From: Desulfoferula mesophila
Lineage (GTDB): Bacteria; Desulfobacterota; Desulfarculia; Desulfarculales; Desulfarculaceae
Reading direction: 5' to 3'
Length of the DNA stretch: 64,000 nucleotides
Assembly (NCBI RefSeq): GCF_037076455.1
Contig: NZ_AP028679.1
Span: 2,929,501-2,993,500 of the forward strand
Part shown: piece after piece, positions 6,474 through 14,424 of the stretch
Layout: the number at the start of each line of letters is the position of its first letter
How positions within the stretch are numbered: position 1 is the stretch's first letter
The notes under the pieces: model-generated
What the model saw: the letters and a program-made list of their open reading frames with translations, nothing else
The model's database searches: none
What the model was told of the DNA's origin: nothing
Position numbers and translations under genes: made by a program

Positions 6474-7976
6474 ATGCGCCCCGATCAATTCGCGCCCGAG
6501 GACCAGAAACACCTGTTGCCCCAGCCCGGGGGGGACTTGGTCTACCGCTGCCTGGACTGCGGCTCCGAGCACTCCATCTCCGAGTTGCTCTACACCTGCC
6601 CCTCCTGCGGGGAGGTGCTGCTCATCGAAGACAAGGGCTTCGACCAGCTCAAAAAGCTCAGCGGAGCCCAGTGGCGGCGGGTGTTCGACCTCAGGCGCAT
6701 GCTCAACATCCCCGCCCTCAAGGGCATCTTCCGCTACGCCGAGTTGCTGGCCCCGGTGATCCCCCTGGACAGCGTGCTCTACCTGGGCGAGGGGCACACT
6801 CCCCTGGTGGAGGCCAGCGATCTGCTCAAGGGCGAGTTGGGCGCGGACTTCTGCTTCAAGAACGACGGCCAGAACCCCTCGGCCTCCTTCAAGGACCGGG
6901 GCATGGCCGTGGCCCTGAGCTACATCAACTACCTGGTCAAGCACCAGGGGGCCGGGGAGATTCTGAGCGTGTGCGCCTCCACCGGCGACACCTCGGCCGC
7001 CGCGGCGCTCTACGCCTCCTACCTGGCCCCGGAGGTAAAGAGCGCGGTGCTCTTGCCCCAGGGCAAGGTGACCCCGGCCCAGCTCAGCCAGCCCTTGGGA
7101 GCCGGGGCGCGGGTCTTGGAGATCCCAGGCGTGTTCGACGACTGCATGAAGGTGGTGGAGCATCTGGCCGATAATTACCAGGTGGCCCTGCTCAATTCCA
7201 AGAACGCCTGGCGCATCCTGGGCCAGGAGTCCTACGCCTACGAGGTGGCCCAGGACCTGGACTGGGACCTCACCGGCCGGGTGATCCTGGTGCCCATCGG
7301 CAACGCGGGCAACATCAGCGCCATCATGAGCGGCTTCATGAAGCTGCACCAGCTGGGCATCATCGACGAGCTGCCCAAGGTCATCGGGGTGCAGAGCGAG
7401 CATGCCGACCCGGTGTTCCGCTATTACCAGGAGAACGACCCCGGCAAGCGGGTATGGCGGCCGGTGACCGTGCAGCCCTCGGTGGCCCAGGCGGCCATGA
7501 TCGGCAACCCGGTGTCCATGCCCCGGGTGGTGGAGCTGGCCCGGCGCTACGAGGCCCAGGCGGGCGGCCCCAGGGTGTACGTGGTGCAGGTGAGCGAGCA
7601 GGAGATCATGGACCACATGATCCTGGCCAACCGCCACGGCCACGTGGTATGCACCCAGGGCGGCGAGTCCCTGGCCGGGCTGTTGCGGGCCCAGGCGGCG
7701 GGCATCGTGAGCGCCGGCGAGAAGGCCATCTGCGACGCCACGGCCCACCACCTGAAGTTCGTGGGCTTCCAGCAGATGTATTTTGAAAACACCTTCCCGC
7801 CGGACTACGGGGTCAAACCCCGTCCCGAGTTGGTCAACCGGCCCGAAGAGGTGTTGGCCCTGGCCGAGCAGGAAATGCCCGGTCCGGGGCGTCCCCTGAG
7901 CGGCGAGGCCTTTGCCAAGTTCGTCAAGGCCACCGCCCTGGAGGTGGCCGCGCGTCTAGGCCTGGAGAAGCGTTAG
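6474..7976 (+). CDS. thrC: Threonine synthase
   Basis: The 500-residue protein starts with a zinc ribbon (CLDCGSE...CPSCGE), followed by a fold-type II PLP domain. The PLP lysine is in NPSASFKDRGM and the cofactor phosphate loop is in GNAGN. It converts O-phosphohomoserine to threonine. GGGAGG precedes the ATG. A TTGACA at 6413-6418 with a weak -10 17 bases on may be its promoter. Its stop overlaps the GTG of a thioesterase gene, and rlmH follows, so the three are one transcript. Confidence 0.96.
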   Translation: MRPDQFAPEDQKHLLPQPGGDLVYRCLDCGSEHSISELLYTCPSCGEVLLIEDKGFDQLKKLSGAQWRRVFDLRRMLNIPALKGIFRYAELLAPVIPLDSVLYLGEGHTPLVEASDLLKGELGADFCFKNDGQNPSASFKDRGMAVALSYINYLVKHQGAGEILSVCASTGDTSAAAALYASYLAPEVKSAVLLPQGKVTPAQLSQPLGAGARVLEIPGVFDDCMKVVEHLADNYQVALLNSKNAWRILGQESYAYEVAQDLDWDLTGRVILVPIGNAGNISAIMSGFMKLHQLGIIDELPKVIGVQSEHADPVFRYYQENDPGKRVWRPVTVQPSVAQAAMIGNPVSMPRVVELARRYEAQAGGPRVYVVQVSEQEIMDHMILANRHGHVVCTQGGESLAGLLRAQAAGIVSAGEKAICDATAHHLKFVGFQQMYFENTFPPDYGVKPRPELVNRPEEVLALAEQEMPGPGRPLSGEAFAKFVKATALEVAARLGLEKR

Positions 7977-8440
7977 TGAGCGCCCTCACGGAAAACGATC
8001 TCACCAACACCGGCCATTGCTTTGCCTGCGGGGCGCGCAACGTCTACGGCCTGCGCATGCGGGTGGGCTACGAGGACGGGGCGGCGGTGTGCCGCCTGAC
8101 CCTGGGCCGCCAGTACCAGGGCTGGGACGATATCGCCCACGGGGGCATCGTATCCACGGTTTTGGACGAGATCATGGCCTACGCGGTGATCGGCTACGTG
8201 GGCCAGGGGCTCACCACCCGCATGGAGACCACCTATCGCAAGGCGGTGCCCCTGGGGGTTCCCCTCAAGGCGATGGGGCGGGTGACCACCCACCGGGGCC
8301 GCCTGGCCGTGGCCGAAGGGCGCATATACCTGGAAGAGGACGACACCCTCTTGGCCGAGGCCACGGCCCGCTGGGTCATCAAGCTGGGGCCGGACGGCCA
8401 GCCCCTGGACGGCACGCCCTGGCTGGACGCCCAGAAGTGA
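7976..8440 (+). CDS. PaaI-family hotdog thioesterase
   Basis: GTG at 7976 shares one base with the thrC stop. The 154-residue protein has the hotdog helix region GWDDIAHGGIVSTVLDEIMAY, where the HGG motif and the following Asp/Glu are typical of PaaI-like acyl-CoA thioesterases. CFACG at the N-terminus is common in this subgroup. It would hydrolyse an acyl-CoA or aryl-CoA in the cytosol. Substrate cannot be assigned. It overlaps rlmH by four bases (GTGA). Confidence 0.88.
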   Translation: MSALTENDLTNTGHCFACGARNVYGLRMRVGYEDGAAVCRLTLGRQYQGWDDIAHGGIVSTVLDEIMAYAVIGYVGQGLTTRMETTYRKAVPLGVPLKAMGRVTTHRGRLAVAEGRIYLEEDDTLLAEATARWVIKLGPDGQPLDGTPWLDAQK

Positions 8441-8910
8441 AGCACCTGCTGCTCACCGTGGGCAAGCCCAAGCAGACCTACCTGGCCCAGGGCATCGACG
8501 ACTACCTGGCGCGCCTCAAGCCCTACGGCGGCGGCTCCCTGGTGGGGGTGCGGCCCGCCAAGCTGGGCCCCAAGACCCCGGACGAGTCGGCCAAGGCCGA
8601 AGAGGGTCAGCGCCTGCTGGCCCGGCTGGACCAGCGCGATCTGGTGTGGGCTCTCGAGATAAAGGGCAAGGCCTGGAGCAGCCTGCAGTGGGCCAAGGCC
8701 TTGGAAAAGGCCCGCCTGAGCGGCCGGAGCCGCCTGGTGCTGGTTATAGGCGGGGCGCTGGGCCTGGACCCGGCGGTGGCTCGGCGAGCCGATCAGCTGG
8801 TGAGCTTCGGCCCCCCTACCCTGGCCCACGAGCTGGCCGCCCTGGTGGCCGCGGAGCAGCTTTACCGCGCCTGCACCATCCTGGCGGGCCTGCCCTATCA
8901 TCGGGCCTAG
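8437..8910 (+). CDS. rlmH: 23S rRNA (pseudouridine-1915-N3)-methyltransferase RlmH
   Basis: GTG at 8437 overlaps the thioesterase stop and gives a 157-residue protein of normal RlmH length. Conserved parts are the SPOUT-fold glycine loop LVIGGALGLDP, the LAHELAALVAAEQLYRA segment and the C-terminal GLPYHR. The enzyme methylates pseudouridine 1915 in helix 69 of 23S rRNA on assembled ribosomes. It is the last gene of the thrC transcript. The convergent ANTAR gene ends 9 bases beyond it, with no clear terminator between them. Confidence 0.95.
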   Translation: MKHLLLTVGKPKQTYLAQGIDDYLARLKPYGGGSLVGVRPAKLGPKTPDESAKAEEGQRLLARLDQRDLVWALEIKGKAWSSLQWAKALEKARLSGRSRLVLVIGGALGLDPAVARRADQLVSFGPPTLAHELAALVAAEQLYRACTILAGLPYHRA

Positions 8911-8919
8911 TTCGAGCCC

Positions 8920-9522
8920 CTACTTAGCCAATACCGCCTGGGCGCAGACCAGATCCCGAGCCACTTGGGCCAAGCCCACCCCCCGCCGCCGGGCCTCGCT
9001 TTGCAATCTTTGCTCCGCCTGATCCAGGCTCAGCCCCCGGCGTTCCATCAACACCCCCTTGGCCCGCTCGATGTCCTTGCGCTCGCTCAGGGCCTGGTCC
9101 AGCTCCCGCACCCGGCCTTCCAAATGACACAGGCGTTGGTGGTTGCGCCAAGCCATGGCCAGAATCGGGCCGACCAGGCTGGGCTCCCAGGGCGGGACGC
9201 AGTAGGCGCTGACCGAGGCGGGATCGGCCCCCGGCCCGGGCCGCTCGCAGCCGTTGCGGCTGATGATCAGCACCGGCAAGGGACGGCGGGCGTTCATGCG
9301 CCGGGCCGCCTCCACCCCGTCCAGGTTGGGCAGGTCCTGATCCAACATGGCCAGGTCCGGGCGCAGCTCATGGTGCAACAGGCAGGCCGCGCGGCCCTCG
9401 CGGGCCAGGCCGGCCACCTGGTGGCCCAGCTCTGTGAGGCAGCGGGCCAGCTCGGCCATGTCCCGCTCCCGCCGGGAGGCCAGCAACACCTTGAAAACGG
9501 ACTTTTCCCTGAATTGCTCCAT
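8920..9522 (-). CDS. ANTAR-domain RNA-binding regulator with degenerate receiver
   Basis: The chosen start is the ATG at 9522, behind GGGGGAG; the frame extends upstream but only through low-complexity Gly/Pro codons. Residues 1-120 are receiver-like and keep the phospho-acceptor Asp region (MLDQDLPNLDG). The acidic pair normally near residue 10 is replaced by SRRERD, and the conserved Lys is replaced in VPPWEP. The C-terminal ~60 residues form an ANTAR domain (KDIERAKGVLMERRGLSLDQA). Proteins of the AmiR/NasT type bind paired hairpins in mRNA leaders and prevent termination. Phosphorylation is doubtful, so a protein or ligand partner is more likely to control it. Confidence 0.85.
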   Translation of the reverse strand: MEQFREKSVFKVLLASRRERDMAELARCLTELGHQVAGLAREGRAACLLHHELRPDLAMLDQDLPNLDGVEAARRMNARRPLPVLIISRNGCERPGPGADPASVSAYCVPPWEPSLVGPILAMAWRNHQRLCHLEGRVRELDQALSERKDIERAKGVLMERRGLSLDQAEQRLQSEARRRGVGLAQVARDLVCAQAVLAK

Positions 9523-9590
9523 GCCGCCGCTCCCCCCGGCCCCGCCCCCCGGCGGCGCCAAATTGGCAGTATGGTTTTATGGGCAGGACA

Positions 9591-9623
9591 CCCGCTCCCG
9601 GCCGCGGTTGGGCCGGGAGCGGG
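9591..9623. terminator. Strong GC hairpin between nifU-like and ANTAR genes
   Basis: CCCGCTCCCGGCC pairs perfectly with GGCCGGGAGCGGG over 13 bases, with a 7-base loop. There is no T run on the minus side, so intrinsic termination is uncertain. It may be an attenuator or a transcript-stabilising hairpin in front of the ANTAR gene. Confidence 0.45.
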
Positions 9624-9646
9624 CGCTGTTTCGCTATAGCCGGGGC

Positions 9647-9868
9647 CTAGACCGATTCCACGCTCTTGACTTCGGGAATGGCCTGTTTGACCACCTTTTC
9701 GATGCCCATCTTTAGGGTCATCTGGCTCATGGGGCAGCCGCCGCAGGCGCCCACCAGCTTGACCTTGACCACGCCGTCGTCGGTGACGTCCACCAACTCC
9801 ACGTTGCCGCCGTCGCGTTGCAGGGCCGGGCGGATCTTCTCCAGGGCCTGTTCAACTTTTTCTTTCAA
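9647..9868 (-). CDS. NifU C-terminal domain protein, Fe-S scaffold
   Basis: This 73-residue protein consists only of the NifU C-terminal (Nfu) domain, with the cluster-binding CxxC in GACGGCPMS. Such proteins hold a 4Fe-4S cluster at a dimer interface and deliver it to target enzymes. The start is ATG at 9868. It lies 47 bases downstream of purC on the same strand. The short stand-alone form is common in anaerobes. Confidence 0.93.
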   Translation of the reverse strand: MKEKVEQALEKIRPALQRDGGNVELVDVTDDGVVKVKLVGACGGCPMSQMTLKMGIEKVVKQAIPEVKSVESV

Positions 9869-9915
9869 TTTACCTGCTCCTTTGCGGAGATGGCGGAGTT
9901 CCGCCTCGCTCTCTA

Positions 9916-10812
9916 CTAGGCCAGACCGTGGCCGGTAAGCCGGGTCAGGGCCTCCAGATAGCGCTGACGGGTGCCCTCGATCACCTCGGCGGGCAGCTTG
10001 GGAGCCGGGGGCTTCTTGTCAAAGCCGATGCTCTCCAGATAGTCCCGCACGAACTGCTTGTCATAGCTCTGTTGGCTCTGGCCGGGGGCGTACTTGTCCT
10101 CGGGCCAGAAACGGCTGGAATCCGGGGTCAGCACCTCGTCGATGAGGATCAGCTCGCCGTCGATAGTGCCGAACTCGAATTTGGTGTCCGCGATGATGAT
10201 GCCCTTGGTGGCGGCGAAGTCGCGGGCCCGGCCATAGATGGCCAGGGCGCGCTGGGCCACCGCCTGGGCCAGCTCGGCCCCCACGATCTTCTCGGCCTGG
10301 GCCAGGTCGATGTTCAGGTCGTGCTCGCCCAGCTCGGCCTTGGTGCTGGGAGTGAACAGGGGCTCGGGAAGCTTGTCGCTCTCCCGGAGCCCGGTGGGCA
10401 GGCTGTAGCCGCAGACCTTGCCGCTGGCCTGGTAATCCTTCCATCCGCTGCCCGAAAGATAGCCGCGCACGATGGCCTCGATGGCCAGGGGCTGGGCCTT
10501 TTTCACCAGCATGGAGCGTCCCTCGAGCACCTCGCCGAACTTCTGAAGTTCCTGGGGGAAATCGGCAACTTCCCAGGCCACCAGGTGGTTGGGAGTGATG
10601 TCGGCCATCTGCTGAAACCAGAACAGGGAAATCTGGGTGAGGACCTTGCCCTTGTCCGGAATGGGGTCGGGCAGCACGACGTCGAAGGCGCTGAGGCGGT
10701 CGGTGGCCACGATGAGCAGGTGATCGCCCAAGTCGTAAATATCGCGCACCTTGCCCCTGGCCTTCAGGGCAACCCCTTCCAGATTGGTTTCATGCACCGG
10801 TAATGTACTCAT
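9916..10812 (-). CDS. purC: Phosphoribosylaminoimidazole-succinocarboxamide synthase
   Basis: The start is ATG at 10812 after GAGGAG; an upstream ATG in the same frame adds only four residues. The 298-residue protein has the SAICAR synthase signatures GKVRDIYD near the N-terminus, [11 protein letters not shown], and the substrate loop [14 protein letters not shown]. It joins CAIR and aspartate with ATP in purine synthesis. The size fits the longer, yeast-like PurC form. Upstream is an intergenic region shared with the divergent mdh gene. Confidence 0.96.
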   Translation of the reverse strand: MSTLPVHETNLEGVALKARGKVRDIYDLGDHLLIVATDRLSAFDVVLPDPIPDKGKVLTQISLFWFQQMADITPNHLVAWEVADFPQELQKFGEVLEGRSMLVKKAQPLAIEAIVRGYLSGSGWKDYQASGKVCGYSLPTGLRESDKLPEPLFTPSTKAELGEHDLNIDLAQAEKIVGAELAQAVAQRALAIYGRARDFAATKGIIIADTKFEFGTIDGELILIDEVLTPDSSRFWPEDKYAPGQSQQSYDKQFVRDYLESIGFDKKPPAPKLPAEVIEGTRQRYLEALTRLTGHGLA

Positions 10813-10858
10813 AACACTCCTCATTAAGGCCGCTCATGGAAAATATGAGCCGCTGGCG

Positions 10859-10888
10859 TTGACTCCGGATGAACTACGGTAGTATGTT
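10859..10888 (+). promoter_or_regulatory. Candidate mdh promoter
   Basis: TTGACT (10859-10864) and TATGTT (10883-10888) are 18 bases apart, about 50 bases before the mdh start. A small inverted repeat, GCTCAT/ATGAGC, lies at about 10833-10850 on the purC side. The -10 match is only partial. Confidence 0.5.
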
Positions 10889-10936
10889 TTTTTCGTTCCT
10901 TAAACCTAGCACAAAGCTCAGTAAGGAGAAAGCGAG

Positions 10937-11872
10937 ATGCTCCAGAAGATTACGGTTATCGGCGCCGGCAACGTGGGGGCCACCTGCGCCCAGCGCGCCG
11001 CCGAAAAAGAGTTGGCCGACGTAGTGTTGGTCGATGTCGTGGAAGGCATGCCCCAAGGCAAGGGTCTGGACCTTTGCGAGGCCTCTCCGGTGGAAAAGCA
11101 TGACGCCTTGATCACCGGTACCAACGACTACGACGCCACCGCCGACTCGGACATTATTATCGTCACCGCGGGCATCGCCCGCAAGCCCGGCATGAGCCGC
11201 GACGATCTGATCAAAACCAACGCGGGCATCGTGAACACGGTGTGCAAGGAAGCGGCCAAGCGCTCCCCCAAGGCGGTGATGATCATCGTGAGCAACCCCC
11301 TGGACGCCATGTGCCACGTGGCCCTGAAGGCCTCCGGCTTCCCCAGCGAGCGGGTGATCGGCATGGCCGGGGTTTTGGACTCTGCCCGCTTCCGTTTCTT
11401 CATCGCCGAGGCCCTGAACGTGTCCGTGGAAAACACCCACGCCTTCGTGCTGGGCGGCCACGGCGACACCATGGTGCCCCTGCCCCGCTTCTCCACCGTG
11501 TCGGGCATCCCCATCACCGAGCTGTTGCCCGCCGACAAGATCGCGGCCATGTGCCAGCGCACCGCCCAGGGCGGCGCGGAGATCGTGAGCCTCTTGAAAA
11601 CCGGCAGCGCCTACTATGCGCCCGCCTCCTCCGCCGTGGAGATGGCCGAGGCCATCTTGAAGGACAAGAAGAAAATCCTGCCCTGCGCGGTGTACCTGAA
11701 CGGCCAGTACGGCTACAACGACCTGTACATCGGCGTGCCGGTGAAGCTGGGCGTGGGCGGAGCCGAGCAGGTCATCGAAATCAAGCTGACCGCCGACGAG
11801 AAGGCCGCCCTGGACAAGAGCGCCGACGCGGTGCGCGGCCTGGTCAAGTTGCTGGGCGAGTTGGGCTACTAA
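10937..11872 (+). CDS. mdh: Malate dehydrogenase (LDH-like, MDH type 3)
   Basis: This 311-residue protein has the NAD loop GAGNVGAT, the acid discriminator VDVVEG, and catalytic residues in [16 protein letters not shown] and the HGDTMVPL loop. The substrate-loop arginine region is [11 protein letters not shown], as in malate rather than lactate enzymes. It interconverts malate and oxaloacetate in the TCA cycle. AAGGAGAAAG precedes the ATG, and a strong terminator follows, so it is monocistronic. Confidence 0.96.
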   Translation: MLQKITVIGAGNVGATCAQRAAEKELADVVLVDVVEGMPQGKGLDLCEASPVEKHDALITGTNDYDATADSDIIIVTAGIARKPGMSRDDLIKTNAGIVNTVCKEAAKRSPKAVMIIVSNPLDAMCHVALKASGFPSERVIGMAGVLDSARFRFFIAEALNVSVENTHAFVLGGHGDTMVPLPRFSTVSGIPITELLPADKIAAMCQRTAQGGAEIVSLLKTGSAYYAPASSAVEMAEAILKDKKKILPCAVYLNGQYGYNDLYIGVPVKLGVGGAEQVIEIKLTADEKAALDKSADAVRGLVKLLGELGY

Positions 11873-11895
11873 GCCTACTTCTGCTTTCGGCTATA

Positions 11896-11931
11896 ACCGG
11901 AGGGTCCGCAAGGACCCTCCGGTTTCTTTTT
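11896..11931 (+). terminator. Rho-independent terminator of mdh
   Basis: ACCGGAGGGTCC (11896-11907) pairs with GGACCCTCCGGT (11912-11923) around GCAA, followed by TTCTTTTT. A perfect 12-base stem makes this a confident call. Confidence 0.93.
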
Positions 11932-11951
11932 GGGTGACAATTATTGTTGCT

Positions 11952-11974
11952 TTATAAACAAACTATGTTTATAA
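11952..11974. promoter_or_regulatory. Operator-like inverted repeat of the toxin-antitoxin operon
   Basis: TTATAAAC and GTTTATAA form a perfect 8-base inverted repeat with a 7-base spacer, 35 bases upstream of the antitoxin start in AT-rich DNA. A second, overlapping repeat, CTATGT/ACATAG, extends to 11986. Xre-type antitoxins usually repress their own promoters, so these are the likely binding sites. Confidence 0.6.
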
Positions 11975-12008
11975 GTATACACATAGCAGTTGATTGGAGG
12001 ATGTGGAC

Positions 12009-12419
12009 ATGCCGTTGGCGCAAATTCAGGAAGCAACCCGACCGGACCTGGCCTCACCCCAGGCCCGTGAGGGCATGGCCAAGCTGGTCACCAACCTGTT
12101 CGACCGGTGGGGACTGGACACGGCGCAGCAGTTGCAACTGCTGGGCATGAGCCCCAGCAGCCGGGCAGCTTTGGGGCGCTACCGCCAGGGCCGCCCGCTT
12201 CCCGACAGCCGAGACCTGCGGGACCGCGTGGGTCTGCTGTTGGCCGTACACAAGGCCCTGGGCCTGCTCTACCCACACAACCCGAATCTCAAGTACGGCT
12301 GGGTAAAGCGGCGCAATCAGGCCTTTGACAATCGCACCCCCTTAGAGACGATGATCGAGCAAGGCATCGCCGGCCTGGCCAGGGTGGCTCGCTACCTTGA
12401 TTACGTGCGGGGCGTCTAG
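12009..12419 (+). CDS. Xre/MbcA/ParS-type antitoxin
   Basis: ATG at 12009 is eight bases after GGAGG; an in-frame TTG at 11994 overlaps that site and is less likely. The 136-residue protein has an Xre-like helix-turn-helix N-terminus (WGLDTAQQLQLLGMSPSSRAALGRY) and a C-terminal MbcA/ParS toxin-binding region ending in NRTPLETMIEQGIAGLARVARYLDYVRGV. The phrase NQAFDNRTPLE is typical of RES-toxin partners. It neutralises the toxin encoded next door and probably autoregulates through the inverted repeat upstream. Confidence 0.9.
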   Translation: MPLAQIQEATRPDLASPQAREGMAKLVTNLFDRWGLDTAQQLQLLGMSPSSRAALGRYRQGRPLPDSRDLRDRVGLLLAVHKALGLLYPHNPNLKYGWVKRRNQAFDNRTPLETMIEQGIAGLARVARYLDYVRGV

Positions 12420-12422
12420 AGC

Positions 12423-13112
12423 TTGCAGGGCGTGTTCGACCAATCCCGCGATTTTGACGACGACGTCTTTCGCAACATTGTCTCTTTGCGCGAGTCCCAG
12501 AACCTTTTCGCCGATCTGAGCGGGGGCGACGAAAGTCTGTCGCGGCTAGCCGTTGAATTGGAAATGCGCGCCAAAAAGGACATTCCTCCCGGTATGATCC
12601 ACCGGGGGTTTCACTACACCACGGCCATCCTCTACCCATTTGAAAGTGAACCCTACCTCCACTCCCGCTACGGCAACGGCTCCTACGGTGTGTGGTACGG
12701 CTCCCTAAGCCTGGAAACGAGCATCCACGAGACCACTTATCACATGATTAGAAGCGAGCTTAATATTGAGGGCCTGGACGAAACCGTAGTGCGGGAGCGG
12801 GCGGTGTATCTGGTGCACTGCCGGGCGGTCTTGGTTGATCTGAGCCGCAAGGGAGGCGAGCACCCGGCCCTGTTGGCCGATGATTACGCTTTCACCCAAG
12901 GTGTCGGCGCCCGCTTGCAGGGCGAAGGGCACCCCGGCCTGCTGGCTCCTTCGGCCCGGCACCGGGGAGGCACCAACCTGGCGGCTTTTCGGCCAGAGGT
13001 CTTGAGCGACCCCCGCCATCACTGCTACCTCACCTACCGCCTTGACCCTATAGCCCGGCGGCTTTGGGTTGAGCGCCAACCCGGCGAGATGGTGCTGGAG
13101 CTGCCTTTTTAG
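12423..13112 (+). CDS. RES-domain toxin
   Basis: The gene begins three bases after the antitoxin stop with TTG; a GTG at 12432 is an alternative start. The ~229-residue protein carries the RES family residues in GMIHRGFHY, VWYGSLSLETSIHETTYH and a late Ser-containing region. RES toxins degrade or ADP-ribosylate using NAD+, which halts growth when the antitoxin is lost. The order antitoxin then toxin is standard for the family. The operon lies in a local AT-rich pocket, consistent with horizontal acquisition. Confidence 0.9.
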   Translation: MQGVFDQSRDFDDDVFRNIVSLRESQNLFADLSGGDESLSRLAVELEMRAKKDIPPGMIHRGFHYTTAILYPFESEPYLHSRYGNGSYGVWYGSLSLETSIHETTYHMIRSELNIEGLDETVVRERAVYLVHCRAVLVDLSRKGGEHPALLADDYAFTQGVGARLQGEGHPGLLAPSARHRGGTNLAAFRPEVLSDPRHHCYLTYRLDPIARRLWVERQPGEMVLELPF

Positions 13113-13157
13113 AGGTTTGATGGGCCAAAAAGCGAGATGATTCTGGCCAAATTATTT

Positions 13158-13176
13158 CTTAATATATTTTATTAAG
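13158..13176. terminator. AT-rich hairpin after the toxin gene
   Basis: CTTAATA and TATTAAG form a perfect 7-base stem with a 5-base loop, 46 bases after the toxin stop. The stem is AT-only apart from its terminal pair and the following T run is short, so termination strength is doubtful. Confidence 0.35.
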
Positions 13177-13292
13177 TTTAAGTGTAACATTGCGCAATAC
13201 AAAACTATTAAACATGACTTCTACCCCTTCATCCAACACCGGACAGCTGCGAATAACCCCCGGCACGGCCAGGGAGTGTCAGGCAAGGCGGC

Positions 13293-13378
13293 GGTGAGCG
13301 TAGACCGCAGGCGTATTGTTAATACGCCGAGGTCTAAGCGACGCCGCCAACGCCGCATGGCGCTTCCTGGCGAAGCCG
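13293..13378 (+). repeat. Interspersed palindromic repeat, copy B
   Basis: This contains GCAGGCGTATTGTTAATACG followed by CCGAGG, an imperfect palindrome also present (inverted) at 3231-3315, followed by the shared tail CAACGCCGCATGGCGCTTCC and TGGCGAAGCCGG. It occupies the gap between the toxin gene and the HD-domain gene. The whole 13113-13391 gap holds no gene beyond this repeat and the AT-rich hairpin. Confidence 0.75.
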
Positions 13379-13391
13379 GGTTGTGTGAAAA

Positions 13392-13946
13392 TTAAAGGCC
13401 TAAATCGTCGCTGATTTCGCGCATGGCTTCCACGGCCAGGGCGGCGAACTCGGGCAGGGGGATGCCCAGCTCTTCGCAGAGCCGGATGTGGTCGCGGTTG
13501 ACGCTGGCGGCGAAGGCCTTTTCCTTCATCCGCTTGGTCACGCTCTTGGGCTTTACGCTGGCCAGCTTCTTGTCCGGGTACACCATGGTGGTGGCCATCA
13601 CCAGGCCGGTGATGGTCTCCCCGGCGGTGAGGGCCAGGTCCAGGGGGGTGCTGCGCTTGAGCCCCAGGTTCTCGGCGTTGTGGGCCTTGATGGCCTCCAC
13701 CACCTCGGGGGGCAGGTCGGTGTCCGCCAACAGCTCGGCGGTCACCAGGCCGTGGCGGTGCATCTGATCGGCGGTTTGGCCGTAGTCCAGATCGTGCAAC
13801 AGCCCGGCCAAGGCCCAGGTCTCCTCGTCCTGGCCCAAACGGCGAGCCAGGGCGCGCAGAACCACGGCCGAAGCCAGGCTGTGCATGCGTATGCGTTCGT
13901 CGTCAACCTGACTCTTGAGAAGTTCCAGGCCGGCGGCGTAGTCCAT
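13392..13946 (-). CDS. HD-domain (HDIG type) phosphohydrolase
   Basis: This 184-residue protein has the HD metal motif LLHDLDYG with an upstream His in RIRMHSLASA, and further ligands in HRHGLV and IKAHN. The order H...HD...H...H matches small HDIG-related hydrolases. The substrate, a nucleotide or other phosphate ester, is unknown. It is the last gene of a leftward transcript and lies 2 bases beyond the SAP-like hypothetical gene. The C-terminal half carries a basic segment (KPKSVTKRMKEKAF) that may bind nucleic acid. Confidence 0.82.
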   Translation of the reverse strand: MDYAAGLELLKSQVDDERIRMHSLASAVVLRALARRLGQDEETWALAGLLHDLDYGQTADQMHRHGLVTAELLADTDLPPEVVEAIKAHNAENLGLKRSTPLDLALTAGETITGLVMATTMVYPDKKLASVKPKSVTKRMKEKAFAASVNRDHIRLCEELGIPLPEFAALAVEAMREISDDLGL

Positions 13947-13948
13947 GA

Positions 13949-14356
13949 CTAGCCTGCCGCGGACAGTCGCCGGGTCTTCTTCTTCAGGCGGCCGATGCGC
14001 TTGCGCAAAATATCGACCTGCTTGCTGTTGCCCTCTTCGCGGGCCTTGTCGCGGTCGCTCTTGAGCGCCCGGATCTCGACCTTGACCTTGGCGATTTCCT
14101 TGGCGAAGAGCTTGGCGCCCGAGGCGTCGTCGATGCCGATGGCCTCTTTGATGGCCTTGAGCAGCTCTTCCTTGTTCATGCTGTGCACGCCAACGATGTT
14201 GCCGATCTGCAGGGCGTATTCCCTCAGCTCCTTGGCGGTCATCTTCTCCAAGGGCTTGGGGGGATCGGGCACCTCGACGATGATTACGTCGTCTTGGGCG
14301 GCCTCGGCGGCGGGCTCTTCGCTGGTCTGGTCTTGCAGGGTTTCCTCGTCAGCCAT
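13949..14356 (-). CDS. Rho N-terminal/SAP-like small basic-tailed protein
   Basis: This 135-residue protein has three parts: an acidic N-terminus rich in E, Q and A, a helix-extended-helix of the Rho N-terminal or SAP type (MTAKELREYALQIGNIVGVH, then SMNKEELLKAI), and a coiled, strongly basic C-terminus (RKRIGRLKKKTRRLS). The fold suggests nucleic-acid binding. I do not recognise a named family. It is followed at once by the HD hydrolase gene, and the pair is conserved in spacing as if co-translated. Confidence 0.7.
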   Translation of the reverse strand: MADEETLQDQTSEEPAAEAAQDDVIIVEVPDPPKPLEKMTAKELREYALQIGNIVGVHSMNKEELLKAIKEAIGIDDASGAKLFAKEIAKVKVEIRALKSDRDKAREEGNSKQVDILRKRIGRLKKKTRRLSAAG

Positions 14357-14424
14357 GGTTCGTCTACTCTCCTGATATTGCTTGCCGAAGGGGGCGTGCG
14401 GCCCCCACCGTTGAATGGGGGAGT

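Noticed and set aside
6453-7751. 432-codon minus-strand frame antisense to thrC
   Set aside because: Same reason: antisense shadow in GC-rich coding DNA.
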